This document shows positions 25,145 to 33,380 of a DNA stretch of 64,000 nucleotides, piece after piece (within the stretch, counting starts at the first letter, position 1; each line of letters opens with the position of its first letter). The DNA is taken from NCBI RefSeq assembly GCF_000416235.1, contig NZ_ATLO01000051.1:283059-347058 (forward strand). The letters are read 5' to 3'. The notes beneath the pieces were generated by a model. The model saw only the letters and a list, made by a program, of their open reading frames with translations, did not search any database and was not told the origin of the DNA. The position numbers were made by a program, and so were the translations under genes. The stretch is from Pseudomonas sp. CFII64 (GTDB taxonomy: Bacteria > Pseudomonadota > Gammaproteobacteria > Pseudomonadales > Pseudomonadaceae).

Positions 25145-26853
25145 GGTTGTTTGAGCTCAATGTCGTTGAGCAGCGCGAAGCCTTCTGCAGTCCAGCGGAA
25201 GTTGTGGACCCGCTGGCTGGTCGCGGCTTGCCATACCCGCTCATAGATCGGAAACGCCGAGGCCTCGTCAATGAGCAAATCCTGCAGCGCGCCGTAGGCC
25301 TGGGCCCGTTGCTCGCTGGACGTTGCCGTCATGCCGGTGTCAAACAGCGCCTGGGCCTTGGGCAGCGTTTGCGGGGAGTAAAGATTGGTCGCCACGGTGG
25401 AACTGTTGGCCGTTCGTGGATCAATGATGGTTTGCAGAATGATCGGGTCGGCGCGCGTCATGTAGGTGGAAGTCAGGTCATAGTTGCCGGCGGCGTTCGC
25501 CGCTGCCCAATCGGCAGTGGTGAGCACATTGAGCTTGAGATCGATACCGACCTGGCGCAGCTGATCCTGGATCAGGACGTCGCCAGCGGTTTCCGCGACC
25601 TGAAGGTTGTAGGTCAGCTTGAGGCGCTTGCCGTTCTTGACTCGATACCCGTCCGCACCCGGCACCCAGCCAGCGTCATTCAACAGTTGACGTGCGCCGG
25701 CGGGATCGAAGGCGAGCTTGGCGCTCTGGCTTTTGAAAAATGGAGTGGTGGTGTCGTAGAGACTGCTGACCACCGGGAATTTCGCGCTATAAACCGTCGA
25801 CGCATAGGTCTTGCGATCAATGGCTTTTTGCAGCGCCTGGCGTATCGCATTGTCACCGAGGAGGCGGTCGCCGCGAGTATTGGGAAACCAGTTCAGGGCC
25901 GGGCCAGGCAGTGAGCGGCTCTGGATGGTGGCTTTTTTCGACTCGAACAGTTTGCTGTCCACTTCGGAAAAAGGTGCGCGTGGCCAGAGTATGTCGAGCT
26001 GGCCCTGCACAAACTGACCATTGCGCACGCTTTCCTCGGGAATGTAGGTCACGTCAACCTTGTCCAGGTGCGCTTCACCCCGGTTCTGCGCGTTGGCTGA
26101 GGGCCAGGCGTAACCGGTCCGTTTGAGTAGACTCAGGCCAGACTCCGGCGTGTAGTGATCGAGCACGAAGGGCCCGGTGCCGATAATTGCCCCAAGCGAG
26201 CGCTCCTTGGCAGTTTTTACGTAGCTTTCAGGGGCGAGGATCGCCAGGTTGGTGGTGGATGTGGCTTGCAGGAAGCCGGCATTCGGACGCGCAAGCACCA
26301 GTTTTACCGTGAAGTCGTCGACGACCTCGGCGTGGTCGTAGCCCGCGAGGTAAGTCGCACCAAAGGTGGCAGGCAGTTGCGCAGCGAAGGCCTTGTCGGA
26401 ATCAAACGCAGTCTTCACCGCGTGGGCATCGAAGCGCGTGCCATTGCTGAACGTAACGTCCTTGCGCAAGTGAAAGGTGTACTGCAAAGCGTCCGGGCTG
26501 ATGTCCCATCCGGTCGCCAGCCAGGGAATGATCTTGCCGGTCTGCGGGTCCTGGTCGGTCAGGGACTCGGCAACGTTGCGCAGCACGACCCGATGCTCAA
26601 GCCAATAAACCTGGAAAGGATCCAGACTGACCAGCGTGGTGTTATCCCGAAAGAACGCGATTTTCAGTGTTCCATTGTTCGCGTTCTGGTCAGCCGAAGG
26701 CGAGCAGCCAATCAGGCTTGAGGAAATGGCCAGAATCGCGAGCCAGTGGTTGGGGAAGCCAAACAGCCGCTGCGCGCTGATTGCCGGGGAGCAAGGCTGC
26801 ACGGGCAGGGTGGGTGCAACGTCGGAGGGGTAGGCCGGAGAACGTGTGCTCAT
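25141..26853 (-). CDS. ABC transporter solute-binding lipoprotein (SBP family 5)
   Basis: The 570-residue protein has an unusually long N-terminal lead (about 35 residues) before a lipoprotein signal with LIGC, so the mature protein is probably anchored at the inner-membrane outer face. The remainder is an SBP_bac_5 fold with DPQTGKIIPWLATGW and FSNGTRFDAHAV. It delivers substrate to the adjacent permeases. The first part may be over-called; an internal start nearer the lipobox is possible but no good SD was found. Substrate unknown. Confidence 0.88.
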   Translation of the reverse strand: MSTRSPAYPSDVAPTLPVQPCSPAISAQRLFGFPNHWLAILAISSSLIGCSPSADQNANNGTLKIAFFRDNTTLVSLDPFQVYWLEHRVVLRNVAESLTDQDPQTGKIIPWLATGWDISPDALQYTFHLRKDVTFSNGTRFDAHAVKTAFDSDKAFAAQLPATFGATYLAGYDHAEVVDDFTVKLVLARPNAGFLQATSTTNLAILAPESYVKTAKERSLGAIIGTGPFVLDHYTPESGLSLLKRTGYAWPSANAQNRGEAHLDKVDVTYIPEESVRNGQFVQGQLDILWPRAPFSEVDSKLFESKKATIQSRSLPGPALNWFPNTRGDRLLGDNAIRQALQKAIDRKTYASTVYSAKFPVVSSLYDTTTPFFKSQSAKLAFDPAGARQLLNDAGWVPGADGYRVKNGKRLKLTYNLQVAETAGDVLIQDQLRQVGIDLKLNVLTTADWAAANAAGNYDLTSTYMTRADPIILQTIIDPRTANSSTVATNLYSPQTLPKAQALFDTGMTATSSEQRAQAYGALQDLLIDEASAFPIYERVWQAATSQRVHNFRWTAEGFALLNDIELKQP

Positions 26854-27110
26854 GGGCAGTCATCAGTCAGGTTTGAGGGCTGACACGGGAATGTCCCGGC
26901 AGATTTCCTAAGACCGTAATCTTATGACTGAGAGCTGTAAAAGGCTTTTTTGATCTAAGCTAATTATGTGTTTGTTGAATGAACCACTAGCATAAATATG
27001 CGCAAGGTTGAACTTGTGTCAGCGCTGTCGGCAGCCTGAGGGCCGGACTCGCGTCCAACCCTCCACATCTGGCAGTCCGGCCAGGTTTTATTCTGCCCGG
27101 TCTGGCCCAA

Positions 27111-28004
27111 TCACTTCAGCGTAATCGGTTGCGGCGGCTTCACCGTGGTCCTGCGTCCCAGGATCACGGTGCCTACCACGCCAGCCGCAAATAGCCAGGT
27201 GATGGGTTCAATGTGCTCGCCGAACCACAGCGCCGAAAAGGCAATGGTGAAGAATATCTGCAGCAATTGCACCTGGCCGACCCTGGCGATCCCGCCCATG
27301 GCCAACCCGGCGTACCAGGCGAAGAAGCCGATGAATTGCGAGAACAAAGTGACGTAGCCGAACGCCCATAATGTTGGCGTACTGATGGGGCCTTGATGCT
27401 GGAATGCCAGGTACAACACGGGCCCCAGCAGTACCGGGAATGCCAGTACCAATGCCCAGCAGATTACCTGCCAGCCGCCCATCTCCCGCGCCAGTCTGCC
27501 ACCTTCGGCATAACCCAGGCCGCCAAGGGCAATGGCGGCCAGCATCAGCAAGTCGCCGCTGCTGATGCTGCCGGCACCCTGAATCAACGCGTAGGTCAAT
27601 ACCAGCGCGCTTCCCAGCGCCGCGCAGGCCCAGAATGCTTTGGACGGACGCTCATGGGACAACCAGGCGGCGTACATCGCCACGATCAGCGGCTGCAGGC
27701 CGTTAACCAGTGCGCCGTGGGATGAGGGCAGCGTTTGCATGGCCCATGCCGAGAGCACCGGGAAACCGACGATGACTCCAAGGATGACAAAGAACAGACC
27801 TTTGACCTGCTTCCACGTCGGCCATTGTTCACGCCTCAACAGCAACAGCGCCGCGGCTGGAATCGCGGCCACCAACGCGCGGCCGAGGCCATTAAGCAGG
27901 GGGTGAATTTCCTCGACCACGATCCGGGTCATGGGCAGGGTCAAGCTGAAAATTATAACGCCCAGCAGGCCGAGGGCCATGCCAGTGTTATCACGGGAGG
28001 TCAT
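27111..28004 (-). CDS. EamA/DMT-family exporter
   Basis: This 297-residue membrane protein has ten hydrophobic segments arranged as two EamA repeats, starting GMALGLLGVIIFSLTLPMTR and repeating with GDLLMLAAIALGGLGYAEG. DMT proteins export amino acids or other small metabolites. It is a single gene. The 257 bases between it and the ABC operon hold a GGCCGGACT/AGTCCGGCC inverted repeat (27041-27082) of uncertain meaning. Confidence 0.9.
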   Translation of the reverse strand: MTSRDNTGMALGLLGVIIFSLTLPMTRIVVEEIHPLLNGLGRALVAAIPAAALLLLRREQWPTWKQVKGLFFVILGVIVGFPVLSAWAMQTLPSSHGALVNGLQPLIVAMYAAWLSHERPSKAFWACAALGSALVLTYALIQGAGSISSGDLLMLAAIALGGLGYAEGGRLAREMGGWQVICWALVLAFPVLLGPVLYLAFQHQGPISTPTLWAFGYVTLFSQFIGFFAWYAGLAMGGIARVGQVQLLQIFFTIAFSALWFGEHIEPITWLFAAGVVGTVILGRRTTVKPPQPITLK

Positions 28005-28231
28005 AAAGGGCTCGTTGATCAGGTAATTCGGACGTCTATTTAGCCACAGCGCCCGGAGTGCGTAGCGTTACAGAGACCGGCAGAGTGAGCCATACACTTT
28101 GAGACGCTTCATGTTCGCTTTCCTCACCCGCTCCATCAGCAACTCACTGTAGATCGACATGTGCACTGAAGGGGCATGGCTCCAGAAGCAGCAGGTATCG
28201 TCGAGGAAATGCATGGTAATGGGTTTGACCC

Positions 28232-28250
28232 TATCCCCCCAGGGGGGATA
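28232..28250. promoter_or_regulatory. G-tract operator of the CsoR/RcnR type
   Basis: TATCCCCCCAGGGGGGATA is a perfect 19-bp palindrome with one central base. It lies 40 bp before rcnR. CsoR/RcnR-family repressors bind G/C-tract palindromes flanked by A/T in exactly this position, so the rcnR product probably binds here. Confidence 0.82.
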
Positions 28251-28289
28251 TAGTGGCGATCTGAATCATTCAGGCCAGAGGCCCAAATC

Positions 28290-28583
28290 ATGAGTGAGCA
28301 CGACCACCCCCATGGCCACACGCACTTGTCCCATGAGGCGATTATCAAGCGCCTGAAGCGGGCAGACGGGCATTTGCGCGGCATCATTGCCATGATTGAA
28401 GAAGGCCGCGAGTGTGTCGATATCGCTCAGCAGCTTCACGCAGTCGAGAAAGCGGTATGCCAAGCCAAACGCACGTTGATTCAGGATCACATCGATCACT
28501 GCCTTGAAGACACGGTAGGTTCACTCGCAAAAGGCGAGCGGGCACCGCTGGAAGCTTTCAAGCAAATCACCAAATACCTGTAG
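28290..28583 (+). CDS. rcnR: Metal-sensing repressor of the CsoR/RcnR family
   Basis: The 97-residue all-helical repressor has a His-rich N-terminus (HDHPHGHTHLSH). By alignment from memory the metal-site positions are His10, Cys42, His67 and Cys71. This is the H-C-H-C pattern described for the nickel sensor InrS rather than the H-C-H-H of E. coli RcnR. The context, a gene for an RcnA-type exporter seven bases downstream and a G-tract operator upstream, says nickel/cobalt efflux control. The DNA is released when metal binds. The symbol follows context; subfamily is uncertain. Confidence 0.87.
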   Translation: MSEHDHPHGHTHLSHEAIIKRLKRADGHLRGIIAMIEEGRECVDIAQQLHAVEKAVCQAKRTLIQDHIDHCLEDTVGSLAKGERAPLEAFKQITKYL

Positions 28584-28590
28584 GTCTGGC

Positions 28591-29565
28591 ATGCCGAACT
28601 TTGTCGAGCTGTTGCAGCAAGGTGGTTCGCACGCCTGGCTGTATTTCCCCAGTGCCATCTTGCTGGGAGCGTTGCATGGGCTGGAGCCGGGGCACTCCAA
28701 AACCATGATGGCGGCCTTTATTGTGGCCATCCGGGGTTCCGTCAAGCAGGCAGTGCTATTGGGACTCGCAGCTACGCTGTCGCACACCGCTGTTGTCTGG
28801 TTGGTGGCCATTGGTGGGATGTATCTGGGCCAGGGTCTGGATGCGGAAACTACAGAGCCTTACTTCCAGCTCGCATCTGCTGCGCTGATCATTGCCATTG
28901 CGCTCCGGATGCTGTGGCGCTCGTGGCGTGGTGAGCAGCTGTATCAATTCGAACAGGCAAACGGTGCACATGCTCATGCTCATGATGACCACCATGAACA
29001 CGACGCCACGCACCGTATCGCTACAGGGCACGGCCATGTTGAACCGCATGCGTTCAGCGCCCGGCTCAGTCTGGGGCACGCAAGCCACAGCCACGATCAC
29101 GACCTGAACTTTAAAGAGCACAGTCCTGGGCATAGCCATGACCACGGCGATCTGGACGGATTAAGCCTGACCGGGGAGGGCTACCAGGATGCCCATGAAA
29201 AGGCCCATGCCAGCGATATCCGCAAACGCTTCACCAATCGAGAAGTCAGCAATGGTCAGATCCTGATGTTTGGCCTGACCGGAGGGCTGATCCCTTGCCC
29301 GGCAGCGATAACCGTGCTGTTGCTCTGCTTGCAAGTGAAGCAGACCACCCTCGGTGCTGTGATGGTGCTCTGCTTCAGCCTCGGCCTCGCGATGACCTTG
29401 GTCACCGTGGGCGCTGCCGCCGCCATCGGCGCTCGAAAAGCCTCAAATCGTTTCCCCTGGCTCAATGCCGCCGCTCGACGAGCACCTTACCTCTCCAGCG
29501 TGTTGATCATCTGCGTAGGCGTGTATGTGGGCGTCAACGGTTGGATCGGGCTGTACTCGGCTTGA
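28591..29565 (+). CDS. rcnA: Nickel/cobalt efflux protein, RcnA family
   Basis: This 324-residue inner-membrane exporter has HGLEPGHSKTMMAAF near the N-terminus, the NicO/RcnA motif, and GLIPCPAAITVLL in the second half. Between them is a long cytoplasmic loop (about 125-195) very rich in His and Asp (HAHAHDDHHEH, HSHDHD), expected to bind metal. It pumps Ni(II) and Co(II) out of the cytoplasm. It follows rcnR directly and shares its operator. Confidence 0.93.
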   Translation: MPNFVELLQQGGSHAWLYFPSAILLGALHGLEPGHSKTMMAAFIVAIRGSVKQAVLLGLAATLSHTAVVWLVAIGGMYLGQGLDAETTEPYFQLASAALIIAIALRMLWRSWRGEQLYQFEQANGAHAHAHDDHHEHDATHRIATGHGHVEPHAFSARLSLGHASHSHDHDLNFKEHSPGHSHDHGDLDGLSLTGEGYQDAHEKAHASDIRKRFTNREVSNGQILMFGLTGGLIPCPAAITVLLLCLQVKQTTLGAVMVLCFSLGLAMTLVTVGAAAAIGARKASNRFPWLNAAARRAPYLSSVLIICVGVYVGVNGWIGLYSA

Positions 29566-29674
29566 AGGCGATATTTCACGGCGCCTCGGCCGAGGCGGGT
29601 GGACAAGGAGCGGACGAAGCCGTTTGATCAGGCGCGAGTGGATCAAACGTCTGGCCGGCTGTTGTCACGTTGTG

Positions 29675-30418
29675 CTATCGAATGGTATAGCCGCTGTCGA
29701 CAATCCAATCCTGGCCGTAAACGTTTCTTGCGCCGTTGCTGAGCTGAAACAAGACGACGTCCGCAACCGCCCCTGCGTCTAAAAACTGGCCATCAAGAAG
29801 TCGCTGGTTAACCTGATCGGCGACACCGGCCAAGGCATCAGGCTTGAGTCCCAAAGTTGACCAGATCGGGGTCGCGGTCGGGCCCGGTGAAACCATATTG
29901 ATTCTTATCCCAAGCGGCGCAAATTCAACTGCCAGTGTGCGGGCATGTGCCTGAAGGGCCGCCTTGGAGGCTATATAGGCAGCAAGGCCGGGGAACGTCA
30001 CTTTCGCCAGAAACGTACCGATAAAAACGACCGACGCCGGTTTCGCCAGAGTTTCACGCAGGCACGCCAGCGTATTCAATGCGCCCGCGCCATTGACTGC
30101 CCACTGGCGATCAAATGCCTGAGTGTCGAGACCGTCGGCCAGTTCAGCGATGCCCGCATTAGGCACCAGAAAATTCACCGGACCCAGGCGCGAAGCGTGC
30201 TCAGCCAGTTGTGCAAGATCCTCATGCTTAGTGACATCGCCTGCCATCCAGGTCAACTGGTCCGCAAACCGTCCAGCAAGCGCCTCCAGTCCGCCTATCT
30301 GCCGCGACATGGCGAGTACCCGAGCGCCTTGTGAGAGAAGGCGTTCGGTTACCGCCAAACCTATCCCGGAACTGGCACCGGTGATCACCGCCAAACGTCC
30401 TTCGAAATCATTACTCAT
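29675..30418 (-). CDS. SDR-family oxidoreductase
   Basis: The 247-residue SDR has TGASSGIGLAV near the N-terminus and a YIASK catalytic pair. The usual active-site Ser is Thr in FIGTFL. The NAG motif reads VPNAGIAE rather than NNAG. The start at 30418 has AAGGAT eight bases upstream, which is better than the earlier frame start at 30487. It stands alone between rcnA, with which it converges, and the Nit1C activator gene. Substrate unknown. Confidence 0.87.
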   Translation of the reverse strand: MSNDFEGRLAVITGASSGIGLAVTERLLSQGARVLAMSRQIGGLEALAGRFADQLTWMAGDVTKHEDLAQLAEHASRLGPVNFLVPNAGIAELADGLDTQAFDRQWAVNGAGALNTLACLRETLAKPASVVFIGTFLAKVTFPGLAAYIASKAALQAHARTLAVEFAPLGIRINMVSPGPTATPIWSTLGLKPDALAGVADQVNQRLLDGQFLDAGAVADVVLFQLSNGARNVYGQDWIVDSGYTIR

Positions 30419-30624
30419 CGTTATTGATCCTTGCTGAACCTGGATTGGTTTGATGTTCAACGTTGACGGATTCAAAAAACGGGCCAAATAGATAGCCCCT
30501 CTGGATCAGCGGTACCAGTGCCTACGCTGTCTTTATGACTGCCAGATATCGATGTCGTAAAGACTATGTGTAGTCATTCCGACTTGCAGATTGGACTGCA
30601 CATAAATGTGATCGTCCCGATGGC

Positions 30625-32520
30625 TCAGCCGAGATCCAGGCGTTTAAGTCGAGACGCCAACGTCGTGGGTTTTATGCCCAGCAGCTCGGCCGCGCCTTCT
30701 TTGCCAAAAAGCTTGCCTTTGGTTGCAGCCAGCGCAGCCTGCAGGTTGCTTCGCTCAAGGTCGCGCATCTGCGCGTCGGTCAAAATGGTCTGGCGGTCGG
30801 TAGCCTCCGAAGTGTTGTTCTGGACAGTCGATTCATCCGGCAGGTCCAGGTTCAGATCGGCACCAATCGAAGTGATCAACGCGCGCTCGATCACGTTTTG
30901 CAGTTCGCGGATATTGCCCGGCCATGAATAGCGCTGCAGCTGTTCGATATCGCTGTTGCGCAGGCGCCGGCCCGGCATGTTCAGGCGCTTGCCGGTCTGC
31001 TTGAGGAAATGTGCGGCCAGCGGTGCGATATCGATCGGTCGTTCGCGTAGCGCTGGCGACTGGATAGGAAAAACATTGAGCCGGAAATACAGGTCTTCGC
31101 GAAAGTTTTTCGCGACGATTTCCTGCCGCAGATCCCTGTTGGTTGCGGCAATGATCCGCACATCGACTTTACGGGTGCGCTCTTCACCGACCCGTTCGAA
31201 CTGGCCTTCCTGCAACACGCGCAGCAGTTTGCTTTGCAGCTCCAGCGGGATCTCACCGATCTCGTCGAGAAACAGCGTGCCGCCATCGGCCAGCTCAAAG
31301 CGGCCCACGCGATCCCGTACCGCGCCGGTAAACGCGCCGCGAATGTGCCCAAAGAACTCGCTCTCGAACAGCTCGGCAGGAATTGCTGCGCAGTTGACCC
31401 GAATCAGCGGGCTGGCATTGCGGCGGCTGGCCTGATGGATCGCGCGGGCAATCAGCTCTTTACCCGTGCCCGACTCGCCATTGATCAGGACGCTGGCATC
31501 GGTGGGCGCGACCACGTCGATCTGCCTGATGATTTTCTTGATCGGTTCGCTTTGGCCGACGATCTCGCGGAAGTTGTGCTCGATGTGGATCTCTTCCTGC
31601 AAATAGGCGTTTTGTTCTTCAAGCCGTTCCTTGAGCACCTTGAGTTCTTCCAGGGCGTTTTGTAGCTGGATTTCCGTGCTGCGCCGCTCGGTGATATCGC
31701 GAAACACCACCACCGCGCCGACGATTCGGCCCTCGGAAATCACTGGGGTGCTCGTGAATTCCACCGGAAACGAACTGCCATCGCGACGCCAGAACACTTC
31801 CTGACGTCCCTCATGCACCACACCGTCGCGCACCGCTTTATAGATCGGACAGTCTTCGACCGGGTAGTGGCTGCCGTCGGCGTGCGTATGGTGGTGGATG
31901 CGATGGATGTTCTTGCCGATCATGTCCTGCGGCTCCCAGCCCAGCATTCGCGCGCCGGCCGGGTTGACGAAGGTGGCCAGGCCTTCGCTGTCAATGCTGT
32001 AGATGCCGTCGCCCACCGAACTGAGCAGCAACTGATTGTCGCGCTCGCTTTCCTGGAACAGGTTGAGAATGTTGCGCCACTCGATCAGCCCGCCGCGCAT
32101 GGTGCGCTCGGTATGGGCCTGGTCGCGCTGGTACCTCTCATGACTCAACTCACGCAGCACCAGGATCAGTTGCTGTTCACCCTTGATTTGCAGGGTTGTG
32201 GCGGAAATTTCCAGCTCGATGCGTTCGCCGCTCTTGCAGTTGCAGCTCAGCTCTTCAGTCCAGCCGCGGCCTTTGTCCATCACCGCCTGGGTGAACACGA
32301 TCAGATCGGCCAGTTGGTGGCCGAACAGCTTGCTAACCGGCAGTTCCAGTAACTCCTGACGCGGGTAGCCGAGCAGCTTGCAGGCCGCGATGTTCAGGTC
32401 GCCCAGGCGATCGGAGAACGGGTTAAGCAGCGCGATGGCCTCGGCACAATGCTCAAACACCATGTGCCGCGACGAATACGCCAGATCGGCCCAACCGCTG
32501 AGAGAGTCTGTTTCAGTCAT
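30625..32520 (-). CDS. Sigma54-dependent activator with two PAS domains, Nit1C-linked
   Basis: This 631-residue bacterial enhancer-binding protein has PAS1 (about 15-125), PAS2 (about 160-280), a coiled coil (281-312), an AAA+ domain (about 318-550) with Walker A GESGTGKE (348-355) and intact GAFTGA (395-400), and a C-terminal Fis-type HTH. PAS2 carries an unusual His/Cys cluster (IHHHTHADG, then EDCPIY, about 207-226) that could hold a metal or haem. It is divergent from the seven-gene Nit1C cluster. A sigma54 promoter and three palindromes lie between, so it very likely activates nitBCDEFGH. Confidence 0.92.
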   Translation of the reverse strand: MTETDSLSGWADLAYSSRHMVFEHCAEAIALLNPFSDRLGDLNIAACKLLGYPRQELLELPVSKLFGHQLADLIVFTQAVMDKGRGWTEELSCNCKSGERIELEISATTLQIKGEQQLILVLRELSHERYQRDQAHTERTMRGGLIEWRNILNLFQESERDNQLLLSSVGDGIYSIDSEGLATFVNPAGARMLGWEPQDMIGKNIHRIHHHTHADGSHYPVEDCPIYKAVRDGVVHEGRQEVFWRRDGSSFPVEFTSTPVISEGRIVGAVVVFRDITERRSTEIQLQNALEELKVLKERLEEQNAYLQEEIHIEHNFREIVGQSEPIKKIIRQIDVVAPTDASVLINGESGTGKELIARAIHQASRRNASPLIRVNCAAIPAELFESEFFGHIRGAFTGAVRDRVGRFELADGGTLFLDEIGEIPLELQSKLLRVLQEGQFERVGEERTRKVDVRIIAATNRDLRQEIVAKNFREDLYFRLNVFPIQSPALRERPIDIAPLAAHFLKQTGKRLNMPGRRLRNSDIEQLQRYSWPGNIRELQNVIERALITSIGADLNLDLPDESTVQNNTSEATDRQTILTDAQMRDLERSNLQAALAATKGKLFGKEGAAELLGIKPTTLASRLKRLDLG

Positions 32521-32523
32521 GGC

Positions 32524-32578
32524 TACGAGATCTCGTGATTTGTCGCTACGAATATTCGTATTTCTACGGGAATCCGTG
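32524..32578. promoter_or_regulatory. Three tandem palindromic sites, probable enhancer for the sigma54 activator
   Basis: Three copies of TACGR-N4-YCGTR start at 32524, 32547 and 32565 (TACGAGATCTCGTG, TACGAATATTCGTA, TACGGGAATCCGTG). The middle one is a perfect 14-bp palindrome. They lie about 100-150 bp before the sigma54 promoter, the usual distance for enhancer sites. The first is four bases from the activator's own start codon, which suggests autoregulation. Confidence 0.72.
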
Positions 32579-32677
32579 ATGAATCGATAGCATCAGAAGC
32601 GCAGTCAAAAACCGGATCAGATCAGTATTTTCAACAAATTCAATAGGTTGACCTTAGATAAAAATCAGTTTTATTTT

Positions 32678-32694
32678 CTGGCACGGCGTTCGCT
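32678..32694 (+). promoter_or_regulatory. Sigma54 (-24/-12) promoter of the Nit1C operon
   Basis: CTGGCACG-GCGT-TCGCT matches the sigma54 consensus YTGGCACG-N4-TTGCW with one mismatch in the -12 element. It is 68 bp before nitB and is read in the same direction. Confidence 0.75.
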
Positions 32695-32762
32695 CTATCT
32701 CCTGCAACCCGACAGCCAACACAGGCTGACGACCAAGCACCCAGAAACTGGAGAGCGACACT

Positions 32763-33245
32763 ATGCCAACCGTGGACATCCCCCATTACAAAGACGGCGA
32801 CTTCCTGGTCAATTACGAAGAGAAAGTCTTCGAGGACGTCAAAGCCGAGCCCGGCGAAAAAGTCTTGATCACCTTCCACACCATCGCATTCGAGGGTTCC
32901 ATCGGCCTGGTCAACATGCTTCAGGCCAAGCGCCTGCTGCGCAAAGGTTTCGAAACCAAAATCCTGCTGTACGGGCCAGGCGTGCAGTTGGGCGTGCAAC
33001 GCGGTTTCCCGACCCTGGGCGCTGAAGCGTTTCCAGGTCATCTGGCGGTGAACAAGCAGCTCATGCAGTTCATGGAGGAGGGGGGTGAGGTCTACGCTTG
33101 CCGCTTCGCTTTGCAGGCGCTGTACGGCCAGACCGAAAAGGCCCTGATCGAAGGCATCCGCCCGATCAACCCGCTGGACGTGATGGACCTGCGTCTGCTG
33201 ATGCGCCGTGAAGGCGCGATGATCATTGATACCTGGACGGCTTGA
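32763..33245 (+). CDS. nitB: Nit1C conserved protein, MSMEG_0572/Sll0783 family
   Basis: This 160-residue cytoplasmic protein is the first gene of the Nit1C cluster. Family members are called nitrogen-starvation-response proteins, and the P. fluorescens homologue NitB rises on cyanide exposure. Its biochemical role is not known. The fold appears alpha/beta with a DsrE/DsrF-like start (GEKVLITFHTIAFEGSIGL). No signal peptide is present. A REP element separates it from nitC. Confidence 0.9.
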   Translation: MPTVDIPHYKDGDFLVNYEEKVFEDVKAEPGEKVLITFHTIAFEGSIGLVNMLQAKRLLRKGFETKILLYGPGVQLGVQRGFPTLGAEAFPGHLAVNKQLMQFMEEGGEVYACRFALQALYGQTEKALIEGIRPINPLDVMDLRLLMRREGAMIIDTWTA

Positions 33246-33259
33246 GTCACTGACACCCT

Positions 33260-33337
33260 GTGGGAGCGAGCTTGCTCGCGATGGCGGCGCATCTGAAGCA
33301 CCGCGTCGCCCGCATCCAGGCAAGCCAGCTCCCACAT
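33260..33337. repeat. REP element pair between nitB and nitC
   Basis: GTGGGAGCGAGCTTGCTCGCGATGGCGG is read as the first REP (given here only as type), and a degraded inverted partner ends with AGCTCCCACA near 33337. This is the common fluorescens-group REP. Its transcript would fold into a long hairpin within the operon, which can alter the ratio of nitB to downstream message. Confidence 0.82.
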
Positions 33338-33380
33338 CCTCGCATCGATCTTCCGAGCACTACTGACCTCAGGACCTATC

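Noticed and set aside
27041..27082. Inverted repeat GGCCGGACT/AGTCCGGCC followed by TTTTATT
   Set aside because: It would terminate plus-strand transcription but no plus-strand gene precedes it, and the loop is about 24 bases. Left as a note only.
28068..28214. A 48-codon minus-strand frame (MHFLDDTCCFW...) before rcnR
   Set aside because: No ribosome site, and it lies across the promoter side of the rcnR operator. I cannot support it as a gene.
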